Shown: positions 1 to 6,753, counted from the stretch's first letter. The stretch: 11,110 nucleotides of DNA from an uncultured Clostridia bacterium (GCA_944381255.1 CALWKL010000012.1:1-11110); one strand, 5' to 3'. The notes: generated by a model not told the origin, from the letters alone. Program-made: numbers and translations.

Positions 1-2
1 AA

Positions 3-1826
3 AATGCTCTGCACAAAGATACAGTATTCGTCAAAGTGCGCAAAAATGGAGAGCGCACCGAGGGCGAAGTGGTAAAAATTATCGAGCGTAATGACAAAAA
101 TATTGTCGGTACTCTAGATGTCGTGAATGACAAATTGGCTTTTGTTAAGCCCGATGATACTAGAATTTGGAAGGATATTTTGGTTCGCAATCACAAAAAG
201 TTTAAGATTGGGCCTAATGACAAGGTTGTCTGCAGAATTACTAGATATAACAATGGAGACAAAAATCCTCAAGGTGTAATAACTGAAGTACTAGGGCTCA
301 ATGGCGACCCAAAGGTTGAGATGCTTGCAATTATTCGTGAAAATGAACTTTACGCAGAGTTTGAGCCTGAAGTGCTTACTGAAGCAAGAAAAATTCCTCA
401 AAAAGTCAGTATGGAAGAAAAGCGTGGCCGTAGAGATTTTACCGACCTCGATATAGTAACTATTGATGGAGAAGACACCAAAGATATCGATGATGCGGTA
501 AGCATAGAGGAGCATGCTGATGGGCATTTCACTTTGGGTGTGCATATAGCAGATGTTAGCCATTATGTAAAGCCTAATAGTCCACTAGACCAAGAGGCAT
601 ATAAGAGAGGTACTAGTGTATATTTCCCTGGTGAAGTATATCCTATGTTACCAAAAGAGTTGAGTAATGGTATTTGTTCTTTGAATCCAAAAGTTGAGCG
701 CTTAACTTTGTCTGTCATTATGCAGATTGATGAGCATGGCAAGGTGTACGATTATGAAATTTGCGAGGGTTTAATTAGGTCTCGTGAACAGATGACATAT
801 ACCGATGTGTTTGCAATACTCAATGATGACCCAGAGACATGCAAGAAGTATGCGTATCTAGTAGATAAATTTAAATCTATGCAAAAATTGCACCGAATTT
901 TATTAAAATGTAGAGAGAAAAGAGGTGCACTAAATTTTGATTTGCCAGAATGTGAATTTGTATTAGATGACGCTGGCCATGTGCTAGATGTAAAACTGCA
1001 TGAGCGAAACGAGGCTCATATGCTGATTGAGTCATTTATGTTGATAGCCAACGAAACTGTAGCCCATGCTTGTGATAAGGAAAAAATTCCTTTCCTTTAC
1101 CGTGTACATGAGCAACCTGATAGCGAGAAAATGTTTGACTTCTTCCAGTTTGCTGGGCAATTTGGATATAAAGTTGCCGACAATCCAGAGCGTGTAACTC
1201 CTAAAGATTTGTCTAGGCTATTGCACGAAATTGAGGGCAAAGACTGTGAATCTTTACTTAATTCTGTAATGCTCCGTAGTCTGCAAAAAGCCCGTTATGC
1301 CACTAAAAACTTAGGGCATTTTGGTATAGCAGCAGTCGATTATTGTCATTTTACTTCGCCAATTCGCCGTTATCCAGATTTGTTTATTCATAGAATGATA
1401 AAAAAATTCTATTTGCGTAACAAAGATAAAAAGGAAATGGAGAAGTGGAGAGAATTTGCTGAAGAAGCTGCAATTCTTACTAGTGAGAGAGAAAAACTTG
1501 CAGAGACTGCAGAAAGACAAGTCGATGACCTAAAGAAAGCAGACTTTATGCAGAATAAAGTGGGTGAAGTATACCTCGGTACTGTAACTGGATGCTCAAG
1601 TTTTGGAGTGTTCGTAGGACTGGATAACACAGTAGAAGGTATGTGTCCTATAGAGGATTTGCCACCAGACAATTATGTGCTTATGGAGAAATTATTCAAG
1701 CTTTCTGGTACCAAGCACGATTACCAATTAGGGCAAAAAGTATGGGTAATGGTAGACAGTGTGAACCTACGCAGAAGACAAATTAACTTTAAAATTTTAG
1801 ATAAGAAGCCAGTTAGCAATTATTAA
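3..1826 (+). CDS. rnr: Ribonuclease R, 5'-truncated by the window edge
   Basis: Processive 3'-to-5' exoribonuclease of the RNase II/R family; it degrades structured and defective RNA, including mRNA released by trans-translation. The frame is open from base 3, so the GTG at 36 is an internal Val, not the start; about 80-120 N-terminal residues (first cold-shock domain) are probably missing. Numbered from codon 36: a cold-shock/OB domain at about 20-85; the RNB catalytic domain at about 132-455, with the metal-binding aspartates in DGEDTKDIDD (144-153) and the HFTSPIRRYPD motif (438-448); and a C-terminal S1 domain at about 508-588 (GTVTGCSSFGVFVGL). The visible 607 codons plus the missing part fit the usual 700-800 residues. 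A terminator overlaps its last codons. The rnr-smpB-ssrA order is classic for Firmicutes. Family assignment is secure. Confidence 0.96.
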   Translation, partial: NALHKDTVFVKVRKNGERTEGEVVKIIERNDKNIVGTLDVVNDKLAFVKPDDTRIWKDILVRNHKKFKIGPNDKVVCRITRYNNGDKNPQGVITEVLGLNGDPKVEMLAIIRENELYAEFEPEVLTEARKIPQKVSMEEKRGRRDFTDLDIVTIDGEDTKDIDDAVSIEEHADGHFTLGVHIADVSHYVKPNSPLDQEAYKRGTSVYFPGEVYPMLPKELSNGICSLNPKVERLTLSVIMQIDEHGKVYDYEICEGLIRSREQMTYTDVFAILNDDPETCKKYAYLVDKFKSMQKLHRILLKCREKRGALNFDLPECEFVLDDAGHVLDVKLHERNEAHMLIESFMLIANETVAHACDKEKIPFLYRVHEQPDSEKMFDFFQFAGQFGYKVADNPERVTPKDLSRLLHEIEGKDCESLLNSVMLRSLQKARYATKNLGHFGIAAVDYCHFTSPIRRYPDLFIHRMIKKFYLRNKDKKEMEKWREFAEEAAILTSEREKLAETAERQVDDLKKADFMQNKVGEVYLGTVTGCSSFGVFVGLDNTVEGMCPIEDLPPDNYVLMEKLFKLSGTKHDYQLGQKVWVMVDSVNLRRRQINFKILDKKPVSNY

Positions 1827-1841
1827 AATGCTAACTTTTTT
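1811..1841 (+). terminator. Intrinsic terminator overlapping the end of rnr
   Basis: AGTTAGCA (1811-1818) pairs perfectly with TGCTAACT (1829-1836) around a 10-nt loop and is followed by a run of T to 1841. The left arm lies inside the last rnr codons and the rnr stop TAA (1824-1826) sits in the loop, so a ribosome finishing rnr would cover the hairpin. It should reduce read-through into smpB, which has its own promoter just downstream. The stem is only moderately GC-rich, so termination may be partial. Confidence 0.7.
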
Positions 1842-1883
1842 GGCGTTTTCTCGTAAAATAACCAAGATTTTTGCAAAAAGGTA

Positions 1884-1911
1884 TTGAAAAATTTTTATAA
1901 TGTGATATAAT
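1884..1911 (+). promoter_or_regulatory. Sigma-A promoter for smpB-ssrA, with tandem -10 boxes
   Basis: TTGAAA (1884-1889), a 16-bp spacer and a perfect TATAAT (1906-1911) preceded by TG at 1903-1904 (extended -10). A second perfect TATAAT lies at 1896-1901, with a weaker TTGCAA 19 bp upstream at 1871-1876. The two boxes predict different 5' ends. The downstream box would start RNA near 1918, leaving only about 6 nt before the smpB ATG and losing the SD-like GGGGGTG (1912-1918). The upstream box would start near 1908 and keep it. Confidence 0.65.
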
Positions 1912-1923
1912 GGGGGTGTAGGA

Positions 1924-2373
1924 ATGAAAGTCATTGCTACCAATAAGCGAGCAAATTTTGAGTATTTTGTCCTGAAAAAGTTTACCGCTGGATTGGCGCT
2001 CGTAGGCTCTGAGGTTAAGTCCATTCGTGCTGGGCATGCTAGTATAAATGATTCTTTTGTTACAGTGCGAGATGGCGAAGCCTTTGTCATCAATATGTAT
2101 ATTAAGACATATAGTGATGCTGGCAATTTTGCACCAGATGAGAGACGCTCTCGTAAGTTGTTACTCAACAAATCAGAAATTGTTGAGTTAAGCAATGCGG
2201 TGCAACAAAAAGGTTTGACCATTGTACCACTTAAGTTAGGTTTTGAGGGCGCTTTGGCAAAGCTAGATATTGCTATATGTCGAGGTAAGAAATTATTCGA
2301 CAAGAGACAGAGTATAAAAGATAGGGACATTGCTCGTGATGTCGCTCGTGAGGTTAAATCTACTAGGCTATGA
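1924..2373 (+). CDS. smpB: SsrA-binding protein SmpB
   Basis: Small basic protein that binds the tRNA-like domain of tmRNA and delivers it to ribosomes stalled without a stop codon; its C-terminal tail probes the empty mRNA channel. The 149 residues match the usual 145-160. Family signatures are the OB-fold core ALVGSEVKSIRAGHASINDS (about residues 25-44), INMYIKTY (56-63), RRSRKLLLNKSEI (74-86) and the Lys/Arg-rich tail with KKLFDKRQSIKDRDIARD (122-139). The ATG at 1924 has GGGGGTG at 1912-1918 (spacing 5) and matches the family start. Its RNA partner ssrA begins 20 nt after the TGA stop, so the two are probably made on one transcript. A perfect 9-bp inverted repeat (2163-2171/2180-2188) lies within the gene. 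Confidence 0.97.
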   Translation: MKVIATNKRANFEYFVLKKFTAGLALVGSEVKSIRAGHASINDSFVTVRDGEAFVINMYIKTYSDAGNFAPDERRSRKLLLNKSEIVELSNAVQQKGLTIVPLKLGFEGALAKLDIAICRGKKLFDKRQSIKDRDIARDVAREVKSTRL

Positions 2374-2393
2374 CTTTTGCGTGCCCATTATTT

Positions 2394-2797
2394 GGGGGCG
2401 TACTGGCTTTTGACAAGTGGATTAGCTGGCCTTACCTAGCATGTTGCAGGTTCGTCTGCATTAAAAACGAAATTAAAATTAAATGCTGAAAACAAGCAAT
2501 CTGTAAGCGTTTTGCCTTCTAGCTTCGGCACAGCATACGCTTACTAATTAGTCCTTAGATTTTAGGACAGTTCTATACTAGACTTGGTGGCTTTGTGAGT
2601 TTGGTATAGGGCTTCAACCCAATACAATAGCCACTTTTGACATTCGCTGTTGTGTCAAAAGTTAAATGAAAATAGCGGGCTTTGTACGAGTTTGTCTAGT
2701 CTGCCTTGTACTTGTGCCTATGAAGATAGACTAAACATGTAGCAAAGGTTTGGCAAGTGCCATTTGGACATGGGTTCGACTCCCATCGCTTCCACCA
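2394..2797 (+). ncRNA. ssrA: tmRNA (transfer-messenger RNA)
   Basis: Ribosome-rescue RNA acting as tRNA-Ala and as a short mRNA. The 5' end GGGGGCG (2394-2400) pairs with CGCTTCC (2787-2793); G3 faces U, the alanine identity wobble, followed by discriminator A and an encoded CCA (2795-2797). T arm: stem ATGGG/CCCAT (2770-2774/2782-2786) with loop TTCGACT. P2 is CAAGTGG (2414-2420) with CCATTTG (2760-2766). PK1 is TGCAG/CTGCA (2445-2449/2456-2460), with loop TTCGT pairing ACGAA (2467-2471). After the tag there is a GTCCT/AGGAC helix (2551-2568), GTGGCT/AGCCAC (2587-2592/2629-2634), PK3 (2633-2642/2653-2662, loop CGCT with 2674-2677) and PK4 (2684-2690/2705-2711, loop TAGTCT with 2728-2733). 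One-piece form of about 404 nt. There is no clear promoter in the 20-nt gap after smpB and no terminator after CCA, so the ends probably come from processing (RNase P at 5'). Confidence 0.95.
2485..2547 (+). other. tmRNA tag-peptide reading frame
   Basis: The resume codon is inferred as GCT at 2485, 13 nt after PK1 (11 nt in E. coli). The frame reads AENKQSVSVL then PSSFGTAYAY and stops at TAA 2545-2547, giving 20 residues including the resume Ala. The other two frames give either an immediate TGA or MLKTSNL starting at an ATG, neither tag-like. The AENK start and aromatic-Ala ending recall Mollicutes tags such as that of Ureaplasma rather than the short ...ALAA tags of most Firmicutes. The resume codon is an inference from spacing and frame; an earlier in-frame GCA (2458) lies inside PK1 and is unlikely. 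Confidence 0.75.
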
Positions 2798-2826
2798 GTA
2801 AAATTTAAAAGAGGAGAGTAGAGAAA

Positions 2827-4038
2827 ATGTCAGGATTTGTAGATGCTGTATTAAATGTTTTGACTATTGTTGCTTTAATTTCAGCTACTGCGTTTATAAT
2901 CATCTTTTTAGTCGATTTGCTTATGTCTATTACTAATAAGCACGGAGCAATTTTCTTCCGTAAGAGTGCTGATTCTGTAGAGGAGAAGCCGAAAGTGGCT
3001 GAGCCTCAACCAGAGCCTATTGAGGAAGAGGTTAGACCTCAAGTTTTGTCTCAAGAAGAATCTAAGGAAAAGACTTGGGACGAGGAGGCTGCTCAACGTG
3101 AACTTCAAGAAATCGAGCAGAACAAAGTTCTAAATCAATCTGATGAGCAGGAGTTGCTGGAAGCTAAGCAGAAAGATATCGATGCTAGTGATGACAGTAA
3201 ACGTCAAAAACTTGTAGACGATTTTGACGATTTTGATTCATTGTTTGATAACGAGCCTGCAAAAGATGCGATAGAGCCAGGTGTTGACTTTGATGAAATG
3301 ATTAATGAAATCAATAAAGAAAGCGTAACTAAGTATGAGGCTAGTCGCAAGGCTGAGGTTGTAGAACCTGTTAAAGAAATTCTTGAGCCTGTAAAAACAA
3401 AAGAGGACGAAGATTTTGGTATCAAGTTTGATTCACAAGATGAATTAGATGATTTTGAAAAATTATTTGAGACTAAGGACCAGACAGAGACCTCTACTAC
3501 AACAACAACTACTACAGAGACAGAGAATACTACACCTATGGTATTGCCTGCACCTGTTGAGACTACACCTGTTGAGGCAACTAAGGCTGATATTATCAAT
3601 GTGTACGAGTATTTCCCAAAAGAAGCTCTAGACGAGAGATTGGCAAAATTGCAAGAGCGTCTCAAGAACAATGAGCGTGAACTCAAGGCTAACAGAAAAG
3701 AATATACACCACTTCAAAGAGTTAATCGTAGCTTAAAGCGTGATCAAGAAAAATTACGCAGACGTGAAGCTATCGTGGCTCGTAAGAAAGTTATGCTCTA
3801 CGGTGTAAACAACTATGTAGACATTGATGAGGAAAAAGCCAAGAAGCTTAGCGAGGATCTTGATTTGCTTGACGGTTTGAGACTATCAGTACAACACTGC
3901 GAGGAAGTTATGGAACAAAATAAAGACCGCTTCCCAATTCTAGAAAGAACAAATAAAATTTTGTTAGAGCAAAACAAACAAATCAAAGAAGATATTGAAG
4001 AAGTTAAAGCTGCTATAGAGAAACTTAATAATGAATAA
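2827..4038 (+). CDS. Unrecognised membrane-anchored acidic coiled-coil protein
   Basis: I do not recognise a family. The 403 residues show three parts. A hydrophobic membrane segment lies at about 9-33, followed by basic residues (NKHG..FFRK), suggesting a signal-anchor; the topology is not certain. A long, highly acidic, Pro/Glu-rich, probably disordered region spans about 47-250 and carries two similar motifs, DDFDSLF (134-140) and DDFEKLF (208-214), and seven consecutive Thr (224-230). A charged alpha-helical region at about 264-403 is rich in Glu, Lys and Leu and is likely coiled coil, interrupted near 323-335. No catalytic motif is visible. The ATG at 2827 has GAGGAG at 2811-2816. It begins 29 nt after the tmRNA with no terminator between them and ends in a strong terminator. 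A scaffold, envelope or division-type role is possible by architecture only. Confidence 0.85.
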   Translation: MSGFVDAVLNVLTIVALISATAFIIIFLVDLLMSITNKHGAIFFRKSADSVEEKPKVAEPQPEPIEEEVRPQVLSQEESKEKTWDEEAAQRELQEIEQNKVLNQSDEQELLEAKQKDIDASDDSKRQKLVDDFDDFDSLFDNEPAKDAIEPGVDFDEMINEINKESVTKYEASRKAEVVEPVKEILEPVKTKEDEDFGIKFDSQDELDDFEKLFETKDQTETSTTTTTTTETENTTPMVLPAPVETTPVEATKADIINVYEYFPKEALDERLAKLQERLKNNERELKANRKEYTPLQRVNRSLKRDQEKLRRREAIVARKKVMLYGVNNYVDIDEEKAKKLSEDLDLLDGLRLSVQHCEEVMEQNKDRFPILERTNKILLEQNKQIKEDIEEVKAAIEKLNNE

Positions 4039-4070
4039 AAAAAGCCCAAATTTGGGCTTTTTTGTTTTTT
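4037..4070 (+). terminator. Strong intrinsic terminator after the coiled-coil gene
   Basis: A perfect palindrome: an A-run (4037-4043), GCCC (4044-4047), AAATTT, GGGC (4054-4057) and six T (4058-4063), then G and more T. The stop codon TAA (4036-4038) runs into the A-tract. The symmetric A and T tracts mean it could work in both directions. It probably ends the smpB-ssrA-coiled-coil transcript. Confidence 0.88.
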
Positions 4071-4208
4071 TAGTTATAATAAAAGCATATTATATTAGAC
4101 CTTACTTAACTCAATTTCGAATTGTAAAGCTGTATAAATAAATTTTTAAACAAAAATATATAGTATTTTCTAAAATTATAAAGTTTTCAGATACTTATAG
4201 TATTGTGT

Positions 4209-4237
4209 TTGCTTTTTAAAAAAGTTTTTGCTAAAAT
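4209..4237 (+). promoter_or_regulatory. Predicted promoter of the patatin operon
   Basis: TTGCTT (4209-4214), a 17-bp spacer and TAAAAT (4232-4237), with TG at 4229-4230 giving an extended -10. The expected RNA start is near 4244, leaving a leader of about 25-30 nt with AGGAG at 4260-4264. It is the best promoter-like match in the 229-nt gap after the terminator. The rest of that gap (4071-4208) is AT-rich, and apart from an isolated TATAAT at 4075-4080 I see nothing in it. Confidence 0.55.
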
Positions 4238-4267
4238 AATATGGGTAAGAGTATTGATTAGGAGATT

Positions 4268-5239
4268 TTGGATTTGAGTAATTGGTTTAGTAATTTATTT
4301 AAGAGGCCTAGTATACGTACTATAGAGAAGTCTGATCCAAATGCTGTGCTGCATCCTTTAAAACTTGGGCTTGCTCTTAGTGGGGGTGGGACATTCGGTA
4401 CGGCATATATAGGTGTATTTCGCGCCTTCGAAGAGGCGGGACTACACTTTGATTATGTTGCGGGGACTTCGGCTGGTGCGCTCTTTGGCGCTGGCTATTG
4501 TGCAGGTATCCCTACAGAGAAAATGGAGAAGATTGCTCTTAGCCTTAGAGAAAAAGATGTGTTGACAAGTAAATTTATATTGGTACCTAGCAAGACTGAT
4601 AAATTAGAAAAACTTATTGACCAGGTATTCGAGGGAAGAACTTTTGAGCAATTGAAGACACCCTTTTGTGCTGTTGCTGTCGATGTGATTTCTGGGGAAG
4701 AATTGCATTTTAGGTCGGGCTCTTTGAGTAAGGCTATTGCTGGCTCTTGTGCCTTTCCTGGCGCTTTTTATCCTGTAGAGTATCCACCTTTTAGACTAGT
4801 AGATGGAGGAATTCAAAATAATATTCCTGCCGATGTGGTACGAGAAATGGGTGCAGATGTTGTGGTGGCTGTAGATTTGAATCCTTCCAGAGGCGCTGGT
4901 ACGGATAGCGACAAGTATTTGAGTATGATGCTGGCAGTCTTCCGTATCATGATGAAGTCAAATTCATATCGAGGCTATGTTCATTCTGATTATATTTTAA
5001 AGTTGGACTTGACTGAATTTAATCAAATGAAACTTAATGGCACTAAAGATATGATTGAGATTGGCTACCAAACAGCGAAGGCTGATATGCCTAATATTCT
5101 TAAAACTTTGGGAATGCGCGTGCCTAATGAGAATATAAAAGAAACTGCTGCACGAATTGCAGAAATGCAAAAAAGAGCTAAACAACTTAACAAGGAAAAT
5201 AAGATAAAACTAAAATTATTAAAAAAACATGGGGAGTAA
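4268..5239 (+). CDS. Patatin-like phospholipase (NTE/RssA-type)
   Basis: Serine lipid acyl hydrolase of the patatin family, expected to cleave acyl chains from phospholipids or related lipids with a Ser-Asp dyad. Visible motifs are the oxyanion-hole glycines SGGGTFG (38-44), nucleophile elbow GTSAG with Ser68, and DGG with catalytic Asp179, in the correct order and spacing. The 323 residues fit the compact bacterial RssA/YlbK-type class. There is no signal peptide or membrane segment, so it is cytoplasmic or peripheral. The tail at about 286-320 is strongly basic and helical and might touch membrane lipid. There is no ATG near the start: TTG at 4268 is 3 nt from AGGAG (4260-4264), while the in-frame TTG at 4274 is 9 nt away and is equally or more plausible. 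The next gene begins 3 nt after its stop. The substrate cannot be told. Confidence 0.9.
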   Translation: MDLSNWFSNLFKRPSIRTIEKSDPNAVLHPLKLGLALSGGGTFGTAYIGVFRAFEEAGLHFDYVAGTSAGALFGAGYCAGIPTEKMEKIALSLREKDVLTSKFILVPSKTDKLEKLIDQVFEGRTFEQLKTPFCAVAVDVISGEELHFRSGSLSKAIAGSCAFPGAFYPVEYPPFRLVDGGIQNNIPADVVREMGADVVVAVDLNPSRGAGTDSDKYLSMMLAVFRIMMKSNSYRGYVHSDYILKLDLTEFNQMKLNGTKDMIEIGYQTAKADMPNILKTLGMRVPNENIKETAARIAEMQKRAKQLNKENKIKLKLLKKHGE

Positions 5240-5242
5240 AAT

Positions 5243-6691
5243 ATGTCATGGGATAAGTACAATGAAGCTCGGCGTAAAGCAAAAGAGGCTTCGCAAAAAT
5301 TAATTAAAGTTGCAGATGGTGATAAATCAGTAAAACTAAGTAGTTCAGAAAAAAGTGATGCAAAATCAGCAGTTAAAAACGCAAGAAAGTACAAGTGGCT
5401 TTTTTCAATATTCATAGTACTTGCGATTTTAGCCTGCGCTACCTTGCCTTTTGGGGACACGCTACAACCTATGGTAGATAATTTGCTAAAAAATAACAAT
5501 GAGGTTGATGCAAGTTTAACAAATGCGGTAACTCTGGTAGAAAATTCTGATTTGCAGATTCATTACGTAGATGTGGGACAGGGGGATTGTATTCTAGTTA
5601 ACTTGCCTGACGGTAAGAATATGGTTATTGATAGCGGAAGCGAAACAGATAGTAGTGCAACGAGTCAAAAAGTTATCGATTATATAGGTAGCACATTGCT
5701 AGATGACGGAGAAATCATAGATTATATGATACTTACTCACCCAGACTCAGATCACCTTTATTATTTACCTGATATATTAGATAATTTTGAAGTAGCTACT
5801 ATTATTCGACCATATACATTTTATGTATCAGATGGAAAAGATTCAAATGATAGTACTGTTGAACAAAAAGATGAAGTAGCAACTAAAGAGTTGAATACAC
5901 TAAATCAATTAAATTCACAATATGGATATAATATCCAATTATCTAGCAAGAATTCTAAATCAACTGTCGTTATGTATGATTTTATTAGTCGCATTTATAC
6001 AGAGACTTATGGTGCTAATGATACTCCGGCAACGATAGATTTCCCTGTAGCAGGAAAGCAAATCAAAGGTGCTGATTATACTTTAACATTCTATTCTCCA
6101 GTGGATCCAAATGAGACATACTCTAGCTGGAATGACTATTCTTGTGTAATGGTGCTAGATTATCAGGGCACAAAAATGGCTTTTACAGGTGATGCGGAAA
6201 CAAAAGTTGAGCGTGAAATTCTCGATAACCAAGACAATTTGCCTTTGCCTGATGTGAATATTATGGATATGGGACATCATGGTAGTAAGACCAGCTCTTC
6301 CGAGGCTTTCGTAGAAGCACTAAATCCTGAGTATGCTATTATTTCTTGTGGAGAGGGCAATAAATACGGACACCCAAATCAAGAGACTCTGGATACCTTG
6401 GACAAAATCGGAGTAGGCGTAAATGAACGATTTATTACAGCTGAGAGTGGTAATATTATAATTGGCTTAGGTTATACTGACCCCAATAGTGATGCTAGCG
6501 AGACAAACTTTGGAATAGCATATACTGGTGATAAGACATTTGCTGATACTCGTCCTGTCAAGATGGAATGGTGGAATGTGGTAGTAACCTTTATCATACT
6601 CGAAGGATTAATTTTGTTAGTCATTATACCTCAAATAATAAAAGCTACTCAAAAAACTACCAAACAACTCAAAAAAGTAACAAAAAAATAA
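5243..6691 (+). CDS. ComEC-type metallo-beta-lactamase-fold protein between two membrane segments
   Basis: The core resembles the metallo-beta-lactamase domain at the end of the DNA-uptake protein ComEC. It shows IHYVDVGQGDCILVNLPDG (106-124), metal motif THPDSDH (165-171), TGD (315-317), GHHGSKTSSS (344-353) and YGHP (375-378), so the metal ligands look intact. Unlike ComEC it has no competence-domain channel. Instead there is a basic, probably cytoplasmic N-terminus (1-51), a membrane segment at about 52-71, the enzyme domain, a second membrane segment at about 443-466 and a Lys-rich tail. The positive-inside rule would place the enzyme outside the membrane. An insertion of about 75 residues (195-270) is unlike compact family members. 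The ATG at 5243 has GGGGAG at 5231-5236 and lies 3 nt after the patatin stop, suggesting translational coupling. A nuclease or phosphodiesterase activity is inferred from the family; the substrate is unknown. Confidence 0.87.
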   Translation: MSWDKYNEARRKAKEASQKLIKVADGDKSVKLSSSEKSDAKSAVKNARKYKWLFSIFIVLAILACATLPFGDTLQPMVDNLLKNNNEVDASLTNAVTLVENSDLQIHYVDVGQGDCILVNLPDGKNMVIDSGSETDSSATSQKVIDYIGSTLLDDGEIIDYMILTHPDSDHLYYLPDILDNFEVATIIRPYTFYVSDGKDSNDSTVEQKDEVATKELNTLNQLNSQYGYNIQLSSKNSKSTVVMYDFISRIYTETYGANDTPATIDFPVAGKQIKGADYTLTFYSPVDPNETYSSWNDYSCVMVLDYQGTKMAFTGDAETKVEREILDNQDNLPLPDVNIMDMGHHGSKTSSSEAFVEALNPEYAIISCGEGNKYGHPNQETLDTLDKIGVGVNERFITAESGNIIIGLGYTDPNSDASETNFGIAYTGDKTFADTRPVKMEWWNVVVTFIILEGLILLVIIPQIIKATQKTTKQLKKVTKK

Positions 6692-6706
6692 AATTGTGGA
6701 AAACTA

Positions 6707-6731
6707 AATTTTGTCGAAAATTGTTATTTTT
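6707..6731 (+). terminator. Weak AT-rich hairpin after the MBL-fold gene
   Basis: AATTTT (6707-6712), loop GTCG, AAAATT (6717-6722), then a T-rich stretch. The stem is made only of A-T pairs, so this is a poor terminator at best. It is listed because nothing better closes the patatin/MBL operon. Confidence 0.25.
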
Positions 6732-6753
6732 CTCTTATAATTATAAAATTTTT

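Noticed and set aside
36..38. GTG as the start codon of the first gene
   Set aside because: The frame is open to base 3 and the upstream codons (NALHKDTVFVK) match the RNase R family, so this is an internal Val of a truncated gene.
1868..1879. TTTTTGCAAAAA palindrome upstream of smpB as an operator
   Set aside because: Short A/T runs around GC arise often by chance here, and it matches no regulator site I know.
1797..2330. 177-codon minus-strand ORF opposite smpB
   Set aside because: It lies antisense to a certain gene, its translation has no recognisable domain, and it is explained by the codon pattern of smpB.
2483..2506. Alternative tmRNA tag frame starting at ATG 2483 (MLKTSNL)
   Set aside because: Although 11 nt from PK1, it does not begin with the expected Ala/Gly/Asp-type resume codon and gives a non-degron end; the GCT frame is more tag-like.
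3204..3686. 160-codon minus-strand ORF rich in Ser and Val
   Set aside because: Its low-complexity composition is the reverse complement of the acidic and Thr codons of the coiled-coil gene, with no independent evidence of expression.
4075..4080. TATAAT right after the terminator as a second promoter
   Set aside because: The only -35 candidate (TTGGGC) lies inside the terminator stem and no gene follows within about 180 nt; probably chance in AT-rich DNA.
4241..4261. Six-codon upstream ORF (ATG to TAG) touching the patatin SD
   Set aside because: It has no SD and begins at or before the expected transcription start, so it is unlikely to be translated.
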